NCBI GenBank assembly: GCA_947498415.1
Contig: CANMKB010000004.1
Location: 62,001-126,000, forward strand
Length of the DNA: 64,000 bases
Reading direction: 5' to 3'
DNA from: an uncultured Paracoccaceae bacterium
Lineage (GTDB): Bacteria > Pseudomonadota > Alphaproteobacteria > Rhodobacterales > Rhodobacteraceae
Shown: positions 36,219 to 46,029 of the stretch, piece after piece
How the letters are laid out: each line of letters opens with the position of its first letter
Numbering within the stretch: the stretch's first letter is position 1
The notes under the pieces: model-generated
What the model saw: only the letters and a program-made list of their open reading frames with translations
Databases searched by the model: none
What the model was told of the DNA's origin: nothing
Program-made: the position numbers and the translations under genes

Positions 36219-38153
36219 TCAGCCGCCGCCAAGCAGCTTTTTCAGGGCGTTTCCGACTTCGTCTTCAAGCTTGTTTTCCAGCTCTTGTTTCACCGCGTCT
36301 TCGACAGATTGGCCTTCGGTTCTGGTCACACCCAGCTTTTCGGCAACGGCGTTTTTGGCCTTTTCCTGCAGCTCTTTTTTCTCTTTGGCGAAATTCTGGT
36401 TCACGACCGCCTCGAGATCAGGCCAAATTTTCGGATCCGCCCAATTGCCTTTGATGCGCACGGGCACGGCAATGCCTGTTTCTGTGTCATTCCTCAGCTG
36501 AGGTGTGAACGTATAGTCGATTGTCTGTGCACCAAGCCCAACGCGCCCCGCCCCTTTGGCAAGAACGCTTGGAAGCTCCATCCGCAGGTCATCGTTTTGA
36601 AGGGTGCCGTTTTCAATTGTCCAGCTGGCACTGAGTGCGTCAAACACTGTGGTGCCGCCGCTTGGGGTACCTCGAAACAGTTTATCAAGGTCCATCCCCG
36701 CAATTGTACCCTGCCCAACACTCAAGGCACCGTCACCTTTGAGAGACTTCATGATCGCATCCAGCGAGTTGCCAACACCAAGGAACGCAACCTGCGCATC
36801 CGCGAGACCGGTGAACCGGTCAATGTCAGCGAAATCCGTAAGCAGCTCTTTTAGTTCTAGACCTGCGAAGTTCATCTTGCCGCCCACAGACAACCCACTG
36901 CGATTGTTCATCACGAATTGCCCCGACACGATCCCGTCGTAGCCGTGTAGTTCTTGCAAATCTGCCACAGCCCGTGCGTTGTCGATGTCAATCTTCAGGC
37001 GAGAGGCCCCGAATTTCAATGTGCCAGTGTTCAGTGAATTCGCAGAGATCGCGATGGAGCCGTTTACCAAACCCAGCGCACTGGCATCAATCTGATCGGT
37101 CGACCAGCCAGCGGCAGTGTTTACCGGGCCAGCATCATTTGTGACAGGCTCGCCACCTGTCAGAGCTGCGAAATCAAGCGCACCGGCTTGAATATTGGCC
37201 GTGATATAGGGTTTGCCAGTCAGATCCACATCAGCATCCGCACGCAGGCTGTTGCCAAGCACAGTGATGTCACCATCGCGCAGGCTAAACAGTTGCTCTT
37301 TGGTCAGCGTGACATCGCCCGCGAAATCCAAAGCTGGCACCTCCGCCGCATCCAAACCCAAGGCCGCCATAAGCGCACCGGCGTTCGGCAATGACGCATC
37401 TACTTTGCCAGCCGCCTCGGGCACAATTGACACCCGTCCATCAAATGCAATTGTGTTGCCGACTCCTTTGATCATTGTTTTGAGTGTGGTGATATCGCCC
37501 GCGATCAAAGTGTCTAGATTGCCAACCTCAATATCTGCAGTCACGCGGTCACTGACCGGTGTCACCGCCAAAGCGATGGTCGCGCCCGCACTGCCCCAGT
37601 TTAGATCAGCATCTAACCGGTTCACTTCAAACTGCGCACCCGCGTGATCGACATAGCGTACACGCGCATCCGACACTTTAAGATGATCAAGCGTAAATCC
37701 ACCTGACGCCTCCGTCTCGCCCTCAGGCCCAGCCTCTGCAGGAGCCGTATTTGCAGAAGTCGAAGCCGCCGGAAAAAGATCCCAGTTGGCATGACCGTCT
37801 TTGTCTTTCTCAAGCAGGATATTGGGGGAGGTCAGCACAATGTCTTTGACCTGAATATTGCCGCCAATCAACCCCATCAGATCGACGCCAATTTTGGCGG
37901 CCTCAGCCTGAAACATCGGTCCATCGTTGGACCAATCTGCATTGCTTAACGCGATCGGGCCGGTTGACACTCCTAATGTTGGGAAAAAGCTAAAACTCAC
38001 ATCGCCCTGAAACCGCAAGTCCCGACCCGTTTGTGCCTTAACCTGATCAGCCGCGATTTTGGCGATCTTTTCGCCGGGCAGCACAAAAACCAACCCAACA
38101 AGTGCAAGCACAAGCACCACGATCACTGTCACCAAAATCTTTAAAATCCGCAT
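36219..38153 (-). CDS. AsmA family protein
   Basis: 644 residues: an N-terminal membrane anchor (about 4-26), AsmA N-terminal region (FVLPGEKIAKIAADQVKAQTGRDLRFQGDVSFSFFPTLGVSTGPIALSN), a long series of repeated short beta-strands typical of a lipid-groove (TamB/Vps13-like) periplasmic body, and a C-terminal AsmA-2 segment (FDALSASWTIENGTLQNDDLRMELP). These proteins are thought to move phospholipids across the periplasm. It ends with a charged helix (about 615-640). Divergent from the next gene. Confidence 0.88.
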   Translation of the reverse strand: MRILKILVTVIVVLVLALVGLVFVLPGEKIAKIAADQVKAQTGRDLRFQGDVSFSFFPTLGVSTGPIALSNADWSNDGPMFQAEAAKIGVDLMGLIGGNIQVKDIVLTSPNILLEKDKDGHANWDLFPAASTSANTAPAEAGPEGETEASGGFTLDHLKVSDARVRYVDHAGAQFEVNRLDADLNWGSAGATIALAVTPVSDRVTADIEVGNLDTLIAGDITTLKTMIKGVGNTIAFDGRVSIVPEAAGKVDASLPNAGALMAALGLDAAEVPALDFAGDVTLTKEQLFSLRDGDITVLGNSLRADADVDLTGKPYITANIQAGALDFAALTGGEPVTNDAGPVNTAAGWSTDQIDASALGLVNGSIAISANSLNTGTLKFGASRLKIDIDNARAVADLQELHGYDGIVSGQFVMNNRSGLSVGGKMNFAGLELKELLTDFADIDRFTGLADAQVAFLGVGNSLDAIMKSLKGDGALSVGQGTIAGMDLDKLFRGTPSGGTTVFDALSASWTIENGTLQNDDLRMELPSVLAKGAGRVGLGAQTIDYTFTPQLRNDTETGIAVPVRIKGNWADPKIWPDLEAVVNQNFAKEKKELQEKAKNAVAEKLGVTRTEGQSVEDAVKQELENKLEDEVGNALKKLLGGG

Positions 38154-38287
38154 CGCCTTGCCCTTTTTGCAATACCCTAAAAGAAAGCTACGCGCTCACC
38201 GCCCGTGCTTCAACGCCGTAGCCCCCTCAACATTGTGATTTTGCGTAAAAAACCTGTTTGCCTAAACTATAGGAGAAAGGATCTGCG

Positions 38288-38806
38288 ATGTTTAAGCTTT
38301 GTCTCACGACCGTACTTCTCCTTTTGGCCAATACGGCCACTGCTGAACCATGCCTAAAGGTGAAGGATATCAACTCGGAACAAGACGCGAGATTTTTGGC
38401 GGGTGCCGTGCGCACTTGTGTGGATGAAAGCCGCTACGAAGACGCTATTCAGCTTTTTTGGGCCTATTCAAACTTTGGTCTTTTCGACCAACAACGTGTC
38501 TGGGACGAAAGCGCCCATGTCGCCCTGCAAGAACTGCATGGGTGGATTTTCTCTGGCTATAGCCGCGACGATATCGACGCCCTAAAAAAACACATCGGCC
38601 GCTTGCGGGACCCTGAAAGCGCATTTTTGGCCGAAACCTGTCAGGCTGTCAAAGCCGCAGGTCCCCCCACGTACCGCCCCGACTACATGATCAAACGGGG
38701 CATCATGCCCCGCAAGTCAGACGACGATTGGCTGACCGAAGGGTTCAACAGCCAATTTGCTTGGAATAAGGCCCTTCATACGATCAATGGCTGCCCAGTG
38801 AATTAA
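38288..38806 (+). CDS. Exported protein of unknown function
   Basis: 172 residues with a clear signal peptide (MFKLCLTTVLLLLANTATA, cleavage near 19). The mature chain has about five Cys (including CLKVK, RTCVDE, AETCQ and the near-terminal GCPVN) and many helices. I know no family. Start region AGGAGAAAGG gives a fair ribosome site. Convergent with the NmrA-type gene; no functional context. Confidence 0.72.
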   Translation: MFKLCLTTVLLLLANTATAEPCLKVKDINSEQDARFLAGAVRTCVDESRYEDAIQLFWAYSNFGLFDQQRVWDESAHVALQELHGWIFSGYSRDDIDALKKHIGRLRDPESAFLAETCQAVKAAGPPTYRPDYMIKRGIMPRKSDDDWLTEGFNSQFAWNKALHTINGCPVN

Positions 38807-38836
38807 CCAAACCGGGCAAGCCATCCACCCTCGCGT

Positions 38837-39817
38837 TTAGGCCTGGGTTGCGGCAGCCGCTTTCATGGCATCTACACCCTTTTTCCAAAGGTTACCCTGC
38901 CACAATTCTTCTAGTCCAGTTTCGCCAGAGGCGCCCTTGGTGGTGAGGTAATCGTAGTAAGATGTCGGTTTGTGCCCTGTCAGATTATAGAAATCTGGGC
39001 TGCATCGCGTGTAAAATCCATTGGTCAGATATTCGAAGAACGCGGCGCGGGTTGCGCCAAAATCCGCTTCGAAATCCACCATGCTTTGCGCACGGTATTC
39101 GATGTCTTTACCCATCGCACGACCTAGGTCAGCTGCGATCTCGACCATATTTTGCGGGGCGGGTCCGGTGATATCATAGAACTTATCACCATGACGCTCT
39201 GGCCCTTCGATCAAACACACGGCTGCGGCCTCTGCAATGTCGCGTGTGGCAACAAAGGAATTTCGCATGTCGCCCAAAGGATTGGAGAACCAACCTTCGG
39301 CTTTGATTTGTTCACAATCGGTTTTGAGCAAATGGTTCATAAAGAAATTGTTGCGCAGGGCAGTGACATTCAAACCTGCATCAATTAGGGCTTTCTCACC
39401 CCACCAATAATGTTGCAACATCAATGGGATCGCAGCCCCTTCACGCGATGCATGGGTGGTCGCATCATAAGACGCCGTGTTTGTGTCAGCCCCCATGCAA
39501 CTCACACGGACCACATGTTTGATTTGGTCTTTGCGACGACCAAGCTCTTTGGAAAAATTCAAATGTCCTTCGAGCATCGGATCGAGTGATGCGGAATACA
39601 CAGCACTCACCCCATCCAGCGCAGCGTCCCAGGTGGCTGGGTTTGACAGATCAAACTTAACCACCTCATCCGCACCAAGGGCTGTCAGCATCGCAGCCTT
39701 GTCTTCACTAAAGTAACACGCGCGGGTTTTGATCCCATGAACATGCGCCAAACGCGCCACAAGCTCGCGGCCAATCCGACCCGTTGCAGAAGTGATAAGA
39801 ATGGTCTGAAGGGACAT
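38837..39817 (-). CDS. NmrA-family NAD(P)-binding protein
   Basis: 326 residues of the atypical short-chain dehydrogenase type: Rossmann TSATGRIGRELV (about 9-20), then VKFDLSNPATWDAALDGVSAVY and RNNFFMNHLL, and YDITGPAPQNMVEIAADLGRAMG in the C-terminal substrate region. There is no YxxxK pair in the usual place, so like NmrA/HSCARG it may sense redox cofactor or act on a quinone or sugar. Function unknown. Confidence 0.82.
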   Translation of the reverse strand: MSLQTILITSATGRIGRELVARLAHVHGIKTRACYFSEDKAAMLTALGADEVVKFDLSNPATWDAALDGVSAVYSASLDPMLEGHLNFSKELGRRKDQIKHVVRVSCMGADTNTASYDATTHASREGAAIPLMLQHYWWGEKALIDAGLNVTALRNNFFMNHLLKTDCEQIKAEGWFSNPLGDMRNSFVATRDIAEAAAVCLIEGPERHGDKFYDITGPAPQNMVEIAADLGRAMGKDIEYRAQSMVDFEADFGATRAAFFEYLTNGFYTRCSPDFYNLTGHKPTSYYDYLTTKGASGETGLEELWQGNLWKKGVDAMKAAAATQA

Positions 39818-39998
39818 GGCAAGCTCCTGAAATTTAGTCAGTCAGAAGCCTAGGTGGATGCGAGGGACGAGAACGCGAAGAAGGCGACGCGAAATGTGAA
39901 GATCACGTCAGATCGTCTTGCCCTGTTCCAAGGGCGTTTATGTTGCAACACCCTGGGGCTCGGCCCGTGCATTCCTGAACCCCTCGTCTTGAGAGTTT

Positions 39999-41390
39999 CT
40001 ATTTCGAAATGCAGCCCCACAAATCATACTCTCCAGCCTCATCCACGACCACATCAACCAAATCACCAACATTCAACCCGTCGGTGCCTTCGTCGATGAA
40101 CAGATTGCCGTCGATCTCGGGCGCGTCGGCTTTGGTGCGGCAGGTGGCAATACCGTCTTCGTCGATATCATCCACGATAACTTGCTGGGTCGTACCGACC
40201 TTTGCCGCCAGTTTCGCTTCAGAAATCGCCTGAGCCTTTTCCATAAAGCGTTCCCAGCGCTCTTGTTTGACTTCGGCAGGCACGTGATCTGGCAGATCAT
40301 TCGAACGGGCGCCATCGACGTTTTCGTACTGAAAACACCCAATCCGGTCGAGCTGCGCCTCGTCCATCCAATCCAGAAGATGTTGGAACTCAGCCTCAGT
40401 CTCGCCGGGGTAGCCCACGATAAAGGTCGACCGCAGCGTGATGTCTGGGCAATCTGAACGCCAGCGGGCGATTTCATCAAGTGTCTTGGCCGTATGTGCC
40501 GGACGCGCCATGCGCTTGAGCGTATCAGGGTGGCTGTGTTGGAATGGAATATCCAGATATGGCAAGATCAACCCCTCCGCCATCAGCGGAATTAGGTCGC
40601 GCACATGTGGATAAGGGTAAACGTAATGCAACCGCACCCAAGCGTCGAACTGGCCAAGTTCCCGCGCCAAATCGGTGATGTGGCTGCGCACTTCACGGTC
40701 TTTCCAGGGATGGGTCGAATACTTGCGATCCAACCCATAGGCAGACGTGTCTTGGGAAATCACGAGCAGTTCTTTGACGCCCGCCTCAACCAACTTCTCC
40801 GCCTCGCGCAGCACCGCATGAACCGGACGGCTGGCCAACTTGCCGCGCATGTCTGGGATAATGCAGAACTTACACTTGTGATTACACCCCTCAGAAATCT
40901 TAAGATAGCTGAAGTGGCGCGGTGTCAGTTTCACGCCGCTTGCAGGCAGCAAGTCAACAAAAGGGTTCGGAGACGGCGGCACCGCCCCGTGAACTGCATC
41001 CAGCACCTGTTCATACTGATGAGGCCCTGTGACCGCTAGAATTTTGGGGTGATGCTCACGGATGTAATCCGGCTCTGCCCCCAAACATCCGGTCACAATC
41101 ACTTTGCCGTTTTCTTTCAGCGCTTCGCCAATCGCATCAAGGCTTTCAGCCTTGGCGGAATCCAGAAAACCGCAGGTGTTCACAATCACCGCGTCTGCAC
41201 CCGCATAATCCGGCGAAACGCCATAGCCTTCTGCTCGTAAACGGGTCAGGATGCGTTCGCTGTCGACCAACGCCTTTGGGCACCCCAAAGAGACCATGCC
41301 AATGGTCGGCTGGCCGGAACGTGTGTCGGATTGAACCTGCGCATTTGCAAGGTCTGGGCGAAGGCTGGGCGGATTAGCTGGCTGAGACAT
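39999..41390 (-). CDS. rimO: Ribosomal protein S12 methylthiotransferase
   Basis: A radical SAM enzyme that adds a methylthio group to an Asp of ribosomal protein S12. 463 residues: UPF0004 domain (about 29-140) with cluster Cys in [17 protein letters not shown] and TGCLGA; radical SAM CxxxCxxC in [18 protein letters not shown] (about 167-184); C-terminal TRAM domain. [12 protein letters not shown] and [11 protein letters not shown] match RimO rather than MiaB. The N-terminal 25 residues are poorly conserved, so the true start may be slightly downstream. Confidence 0.95.
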   Translation of the reverse strand: MSQPANPPSLRPDLANAQVQSDTRSGQPTIGMVSLGCPKALVDSERILTRLRAEGYGVSPDYAGADAVIVNTCGFLDSAKAESLDAIGEALKENGKVIVTGCLGAEPDYIREHHPKILAVTGPHQYEQVLDAVHGAVPPSPNPFVDLLPASGVKLTPRHFSYLKISEGCNHKCKFCIIPDMRGKLASRPVHAVLREAEKLVEAGVKELLVISQDTSAYGLDRKYSTHPWKDREVRSHITDLARELGQFDAWVRLHYVYPYPHVRDLIPLMAEGLILPYLDIPFQHSHPDTLKRMARPAHTAKTLDEIARWRSDCPDITLRSTFIVGYPGETEAEFQHLLDWMDEAQLDRIGCFQYENVDGARSNDLPDHVPAEVKQERWERFMEKAQAISEAKLAAKVGTTQQVIVDDIDEDGIATCRTKADAPEIDGNLFIDEGTDGLNVGDLVDVVVDEAGEYDLWGCISK

Positions 41391-41460
41391 GCCGCGGGGT
41401 TTAACCGATCACACAGGGTTTGGGAATTAGGGAAATGCGGCCGAGGCCGTTAAACCGCCT

Positions 41461-41835
41461 CTACCCTTCTGGATATAGCTTTGCACATTGCGCCAGCCCC
41501 GCATTTGCCCTTGCTTGTTCTTTCGCAAGGCGGGCTTTGGCAGAGTCCAATTTGCGGCGTTCTTCGTTCAGATCAATCGCCACAGGCGTCTCTGTTTTGC
41601 GGTAGTCAGTTTTGTAGCATCCCCGGATGTTATCCCCGCCCAGGCAGAACCCATAGCGAAAGCGAGGCTCTACGTTGGTTTCCACCGCGTATCCCCGTGC
41701 AAGATTGGCTTCGGCAAGGGCAATGGCCTGTTGAAGGCCCACCATATTTTGGGTGACCTCTGCGTCGCATTTCTCTTTTGGCGTTGCACAGGCCGTCAAC
41801 GTGCCCACACACGCTAAGATAATCCATTTGTTCAT
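41461..41835 (-). CDS. Small lipoprotein
   Basis: Start at 41835 (MNKWIILACVGTLTACATPKEKC, ribosome site AGAGG). 124 residues. The lipobox LTAC sets the lipidated Cys at about residue 16. The mature part has four more Cys (CYKTDY, RYGFCLGG and others) and a C-terminal coiled-coil-like stretch rich in Glu, Arg and Ala. I know no function. A longer upstream frame to 41907 is unlikely. Confidence 0.75.
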   Translation of the reverse strand: MNKWIILACVGTLTACATPKEKCDAEVTQNMVGLQQAIALAEANLARGYAVETNVEPRFRYGFCLGGDNIRGCYKTDYRKTETPVAIDLNEERRKLDSAKARLAKEQARANAGLAQCAKLYPEG

Positions 41836-41953
41836 TATGTGCCTCTCATCAGCAGCTAAGACAGGCATCCCCGCAGGCAGGTTAGCATAGTTTCTGCAAT
41901 TGGACATCTTTCCCTAAGGGGAAGCGTTTCGGCCTGAATGGGCCGCTACGAAA

Positions 41954-42304
41954 CTAAATATCTTCCAAATAGGTGTTTACGCAATCTTGCACGCGACGGA
42001 ATCGATCCCCGCCAAGATGTTTACCGCCATACCAACGGGTTACGATAACAACGTGATCTCGCAAGGCGGCGCGTTCTAACATTCTGACAATCACCATGCC
42101 GGCGCCGCTTTCGCCATCGTCACCTTTTAACGGCGTGCCGTCAGACAGTAAGACGGCCCAAGTGTTATGGGTCGCCTTTGCAAACTTCTTGTCTTTTTTA
42201 AGTTGCTTCAACACCGCATCCACGTCTGAACGCCCAGACACAGGCGCACCGGATACGGCGTATTTAGAGCCGCGGTCTGTGACGACATTAAGGATTTGGC
42301 GCAT
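41954..42304 (-). CDS. YigZ/IMPACT family protein
   Basis: 116 residues of the UPF0029 (Impact) N-terminal domain: KATHNTWAVLLSDGTPLKGDDGESGAGMVIVRMLERAALRDHVVIVTRWYGGKHLGGDRFRRVQDCV, with the conserved DDGE-pattern and RWYGGxxLG. The usual C-terminal DUF1949 domain (about 80 residues) is absent, giving a one-domain form. Its function in bacteria is unsettled; eukaryotic IMPACT modulates translation. It lies 12 bp after the M48 protease gene. Confidence 0.85.
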   Translation of the reverse strand: MRQILNVVTDRGSKYAVSGAPVSGRSDVDAVLKQLKKDKKFAKATHNTWAVLLSDGTPLKGDDGESGAGMVIVRMLERAALRDHVVIVTRWYGGKHLGGDRFRRVQDCVNTYLEDI

Positions 42305-42316
42305 GGTAATGGCCTG

Positions 42317-43042
42317 TTACCCACCAACCGTGCGACGGACGATGTCAATCCGTTGGGCATTGGGCGGGTGGCTGCCCAGGAAACGGTCGCCCGGATCAGG
42401 GATGCGTTGGAAAAAGGCAGCACCACGCACCGCATTGTACCCTGCAGATTGGGTGATACGGGCACCAAGACTATCGGCCTCTAGCTCGTGTTCCTTGGAA
42501 AACGCGCGTGCGCCGACAGAACCGCCAAGGTCCGTTCCAAGATCCACCGCAGCTTGACCGCCCCCCAACAGCACCGCAAGTGTGCCACCGGCCAGGGCAC
42601 CTAAGGTTGCGGATTGCACGGTTTGCCGAATGTGGCCGCTGATATGGTGGGCCGCTTCGTGGCCCAGAACAAAGGCCATTTCGTCATCATTCTGAAAATC
42701 AGCCAAAATGGCGGCGGTAAAGGTTAACACCGGGCGACCTGATTTATCTTGGGATTGATAGGCGTTTGATGGTGCGCGCGGGTTCTCATCCAGCACAATT
42801 TTGAAATCGCAGTTCACGCCAGATTGCACGCGGTCACGGCAAATACGTTCTGCAATAGGCTCCATCCGCGTTACAACACGTTTGAAGCGCTGCACTTCTG
42901 TGCCGTTGCCGCTGATCTGAACCGCAGGCGTGGCTGTCGAGGCGGGAGCCCCTCCACCACCGGTAGTTTCAACACAGCCGCTCAGGGCAAACAGGGCCGC
43001 AATACTGGCGACCAACTGAAAGGAAGAGAGTTGTTTGCGCAT
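42317..43042 (-). CDS. M48-family metallopeptidase lipoprotein (copy 1)
   Basis: Start taken as the ATG at 43042 (MRKQLSSFQLVASIAALFALSGC); a TTG five codons earlier is possible. 241 residues: lipobox LSGC (Cys23), zinc motif H128-E-A-A-H132 (GHEAAHHI) and the third-ligand region ELEADSLG at about 186-193. A Gly-rich hydrophobic segment (about 146-172) follows the zinc helix. M48 lipoproteins of the BepA/LoiP type act in outer-membrane protein quality control. A paralogue lies directly upstream, 76 bp away. Confidence 0.88.
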   Translation of the reverse strand: MRKQLSSFQLVASIAALFALSGCVETTGGGGAPASTATPAVQISGNGTEVQRFKRVVTRMEPIAERICRDRVQSGVNCDFKIVLDENPRAPSNAYQSQDKSGRPVLTFTAAILADFQNDDEMAFVLGHEAAHHISGHIRQTVQSATLGALAGGTLAVLLGGGQAAVDLGTDLGGSVGARAFSKEHELEADSLGARITQSAGYNAVRGAAFFQRIPDPGDRFLGSHPPNAQRIDIVRRTVGG

Positions 43043-43118
43043 GTTTTCAATCGTCAAAAGATAATGGTTGTCTCAACTTTATTGAAACCTGGGTCATGAT
43101 GCCAGAACTGAACGCAAA

Positions 43119-43835
43119 TTAGCTTTCACCGGTTGGAAGTTGCCCAGTGCGGAGCGCTTGACGCACCACGCGATCACGCTGCGCATTCGAAGGGTGGGTG
43201 TTAAACGCATGATTGCCCGGATCCGGGATGCGCTCAAAGAATCCCTTACCAATAAGCGGGTCATATCCTGCCGCGCGGGTGATCAACGCCCCTAAAGCAT
43301 CTGCTTCAAGTTCGTAAGCCCTTGAAAAACTACGCGCCCCGATGAAGGCCCCTAGGCGCTGCGCTGCCTTGATTTCCTTTTCCGATGCGCCTTCTTCTTC
43401 TGCCGCCTCTCCCAAAACAGCAGCGCCAAACACTGCATCTTCTTGCTGTCGTGCAAGGTGGCCGAGAATGTGATGTGCTGCCTCATGGCCCAAAACCAAA
43501 GCGACCTCATGCGGGTTTTGCGCCTCTTCTAATAATTCAGGCGTGACCAAAACAAAGGGGCGCCCCAACCCATCGACCGATTGAAAAGCATTGGCCTCTC
43601 CGTCCGGCGTAGGTGCGACATACAGACGGATTTTACAATTTCGGGCAATTCCTTGTTTGCGGCAAATGTCTTGCACCACGGGCGCCATACGCGCGACAAC
43701 CCCGTCAAAACTCTCGAAGGCAGGCAGCCCCGTAGCCTGCACAGGCGTCGTTGCAGCCGGGCCGGTCACGCCAAGGCCACATCCGGCAACAAATAAAGCG
43801 CTGGTTAGAATGAGGGGAATTGCAACAAATCGCAT
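43119..43835 (-). CDS. M48-family metallopeptidase lipoprotein (copy 2)
   Basis: Start set at 43835 (MRFVAIPLILTSALFVAGC, ribosome site AAGGAG). 238 residues: lipobox VAGC (Cys19), H117-E-A-A-H121 and YELEADALGALI near 175. It shares with copy 1 the GHEAAHHI.GH helix, the ARxFS.xELEAD pattern and the PDPG...HPSNAQR C-terminus, so the two arose by tandem duplication. It has its own acidic stretch (GEAAEEEGASEKE) where copy 1 has a Gly-rich hydrophobic region. Periplasmic, lipid-anchored. Confidence 0.88.
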   Translation of the reverse strand: MRFVAIPLILTSALFVAGCGLGVTGPAATTPVQATGLPAFESFDGVVARMAPVVQDICRKQGIARNCKIRLYVAPTPDGEANAFQSVDGLGRPFVLVTPELLEEAQNPHEVALVLGHEAAHHILGHLARQQEDAVFGAAVLGEAAEEEGASEKEIKAAQRLGAFIGARSFSRAYELEADALGALITRAAGYDPLIGKGFFERIPDPGNHAFNTHPSNAQRDRVVRQALRTGQLPTGES

Positions 43836-43989
43836 TGCTGGCTCCTTTGTACAAAGGATAGTCTGGCATTCTGTTTTAACAAACCCTTTCGGCAAAAGAT
43901 CGCGTCACATTTAATTCAGAGAATTTGAATTTTGTGATCAGATTGCACCCAAGACTTGCGCATTTCCAATCCTGCCGTAAGCTAATCAT

Positions 43990-44235
43990 ATGTTCAGCAT
44001 CGAGCACGAATTTGACTCTACAGTCGTCACGCTTGTGGATGAAGGCAGCGCCCATCTGCAAGAAGACATCACCATCAATCTATTCGAAGATTGCATCACA
44101 CTCGAACAATGGGATCCGCGCACTGACACTGTGCAAAAGATCACGCTATCGCTGGGGCAAGCCGAAGACTTGGCTGCCGCGCTCGACTTACCCGAAGGGG
44201 TTTATGTCATGGTGCGCAACGACGCTAAAACCTAA
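43990..44235 (+). CDS. Small conserved protein of unknown function
   Basis: 81 residues, acidic, with a soluble alpha/beta pattern: TVVTLVDEGSAHLQEDITINLFEDCITLEQWDPRTDTVQKITLSLGQAEDLAAALDLPEG. I know no domain. No clear ribosome site is seen, yet codon use and composition look coding. Upstream is the divergent M48 pair; downstream is a nitroreductase gene. Confidence 0.6.
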   Translation: MFSIEHEFDSTVVTLVDEGSAHLQEDITINLFEDCITLEQWDPRTDTVQKITLSLGQAEDLAAALDLPEGVYVMVRNDAKT

Positions 44236-44374
44236 CGCGTCCCCACAGCCGGAACATCCAACGCCTTTGGCACTGTTTTGGTCAAAGGGGCCACTTTTGC
44301 GGAAAACTTCGGCCCAAGCTGTTGAATTCGTCGTCTAATCACATGACATAGCCACAAAGACGACGGAGTTATTA

Positions 44375-44953
44375 ATGCCTGAGAAAAACACCGCAGCGGT
44401 TGAGTTTTTGCTGACCCGCAGGTCTCGCCCGGCCAAAACACTTTCATTGCCTGTGCCAGACAAAGAAGCCCTTACCCCTATTCTGCAGGCCGCTCTACGC
44501 ACGCCGGATCATGGCAAGTTAGAACCTTGGCGCTTGATTGTCCTTGAACGCCCAGCGCTTGTCCGCTTAGCAGACATAGCTCAATCCCGTGCCGAAGCCT
44601 TGGGCCTAGACACCGAGCAAACGGCAAAGGCACGCGCCCAATTCGATATGGGACATCTTGCCGTTGCCGTGATCGAAAGCCCCGTGCCCTCTGAAAAAAT
44701 TCCAGCTGTGGAGCAAACCTACTCCGCTGGAGCCGTGTGCCTATCGTTGCTCAATGCAGCTTTGGCTTCGGGATGGGGTGCCAATTGGCTCAGCGGATGG
44801 GTGTCGCATGACCGGCCCTTTGTGACCGAGGCATTTGGACTTACTGCAGAAGAACGTGTTGCCGGGATTGTCTATCTGGGGACTGAAAAGTTCACCCCAC
44901 CAGAGCGCCCACGCCCCAATCTAGAAGAAAAGATCACATGGCGCTCAGCGTAA
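44375..44953 (+). CDS. Nitroreductase-family protein
   Basis: 192 residues resembling the YdjA/TM1586-like nitroreductases: RRSRPAKTL near the start, APDHGKLEPWRLIVL-like RTPDHGKLEPWRLIVLE, and SAGAVCLSLLNAALASGWGANWLSGW in the centre. It would bind FMN and reduce a nitro or quinone compound with NAD(P)H. The compact form lacks the helical excursion of larger family members. It overlaps the EI24 gene by 16 bp, so translation is coupled. Confidence 0.9.
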   Translation: MPEKNTAAVEFLLTRRSRPAKTLSLPVPDKEALTPILQAALRTPDHGKLEPWRLIVLERPALVRLADIAQSRAEALGLDTEQTAKARAQFDMGHLAVAVIESPVPSEKIPAVEQTYSAGAVCLSLLNAALASGWGANWLSGWVSHDRPFVTEAFGLTAEERVAGIVYLGTEKFTPPERPRPNLEEKITWRSA

Positions 44954-45645
44954 TATTTGACAGTTTTTTCAAAGCGCTTGGCCAAATGGGGGACCGGCGC
45001 TTTCGTAAGGTGCTTTTGTTGGGGCTCGGGTTGACCCTTGGTCTTTTGATTGCAGCCTATTTCGTTTTGCTATGGGTCCTCAACGCGCTTGGTTTACATG
45101 ACCTCTTGGTCAGGTTTTTTGGCGAAGGCGCGTGGATCAGCAGCGCGATTGGCGCAGCATCGCTTGTGGCGATGTTGGTTTTATCGATGTTTCTGATGGT
45201 GCCGGTGGCCTCTGCAATGACTTCGATCTTCCTAGATCAAATCGCGGATGCGGTCGAAGACCGGCACTACCCGCATATATCACAAGCCCACACCGTCCCG
45301 TTTTCCGAAGCCCTAAAAGACACGTTCAGTTTTCTGGGGCTGTTGATCGTCGCCAACCTTTTGGCACTCGTGCTTTATCTTGTTTTTGCACCGCTCGCGC
45401 CTTTGATCTTTTGGGGGTTGAACGGATTTTTGCTTGGTCGAGAGTACTTTACGCTGGTTGCCATGCGGCGTGTGGGCCGTAGCGGCGCAAAAGAACTGCG
45501 GCGTAAGCATCTGGCCACGATCTGGGCCGCCGGAACTTTGATGGCGATTCCGTTGTCTGTGCCCATCGTGAACCTATTGATCCCGATACTAGGCGCGGCA
45601 ACCTACACACATGTCTATCACAAACTGATGCAACGCGCGGTCTAA
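44938..45645 (+). CDS. EI24-domain (CysZ-like) membrane protein
   Basis: 235 residues with about six hydrophobic segments and the EI24 pattern (PVASAMTSIFLDQIADAVEDRHYP, then FWGLNGFLLGREYFTLVAMRR). Relatives include CysZ, a sulphate channel, but the match is to the general EI24 domain, and no sulphate gene is nearby. It overlaps the nitroreductase gene. Its stop codon lies in the loop of a 9-bp hairpin. Confidence 0.85.
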   Translation: MALSVIFDSFFKALGQMGDRRFRKVLLLGLGLTLGLLIAAYFVLLWVLNALGLHDLLVRFFGEGAWISSAIGAASLVAMLVLSMFLMVPVASAMTSIFLDQIADAVEDRHYPHISQAHTVPFSEALKDTFSFLGLLIVANLLALVLYLVFAPLAPLIFWGLNGFLLGREYFTLVAMRRVGRSGAKELRRKHLATIWAAGTLMAIPLSVPIVNLLIPILGAATYTHVYHKLMQRAV

Positions 45646-45658
45646 CGCGCGTTGTTCC
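45631..45658 (+). terminator. Hairpin spanning the EI24 stop codon
   Basis: Arms CAACGCGCG and CGCGCGTTG with loop GTCTAA holding the stop codon. A short TTCCTC tail follows on the plus strand. A weak terminator, since the T run is poor. Confidence 0.4.
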
Positions 45659-45663
45659 TCGCC

Positions 45664-45948
45664 CTATTCGGTTTCTGAAAGGGGTGGCAGACGGTTCATC
45701 CAGTCAAAGTCACGCACCGTGATAATTTCGAAAGTGATGATCCAAAACAAGATGCCCCAAATCACCGCTGATACGCCCGTCGTAATCCAGGCTTTCAGTT
45801 TGAGATTATGGGTCTCGGGCGCCCCAGCGTGGGTGCCTGGAACAATTTCTCCGACGTCGCCCTGTGTTTTGAGGCGGATGGGTATCGCGACTAGAAACAC
45901 CATCGCCCAGATCACTAGGAAAAGAACGATTGCAGAGGTAACGGCCAT
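45664..45948 (-). CDS. DUF1467 family membrane protein
   Basis: 94 residues with two membrane helices (about 5-25 and 52-73). The pattern AIVLFLVIWAMVFLVAIPIRLKTQGDVGEIVPGTHAGAPETHNLKLKAWITT is the DUF1467 signature, found widely in Alphaproteobacteria and without known function. It is 81 bp downstream of the methylmalonyl-CoA epimerase gene on the same strand, with a GAGCAAGC/GCTTGCTC hairpin between (45995-46021). Confidence 0.9.
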   Translation of the reverse strand: MAVTSAIVLFLVIWAMVFLVAIPIRLKTQGDVGEIVPGTHAGAPETHNLKLKAWITTGVSAVIWGILFWIITFEIITVRDFDWMNRLPPLSETE

Positions 45949-46029
45949 TTGGCTCCCTTTCGACGCTAAGAACTAAAGCGTCACTTAGCACGTCGAGCAA
46001 GCACCGCAAGGGCGCTTGCTCTGAATGAC

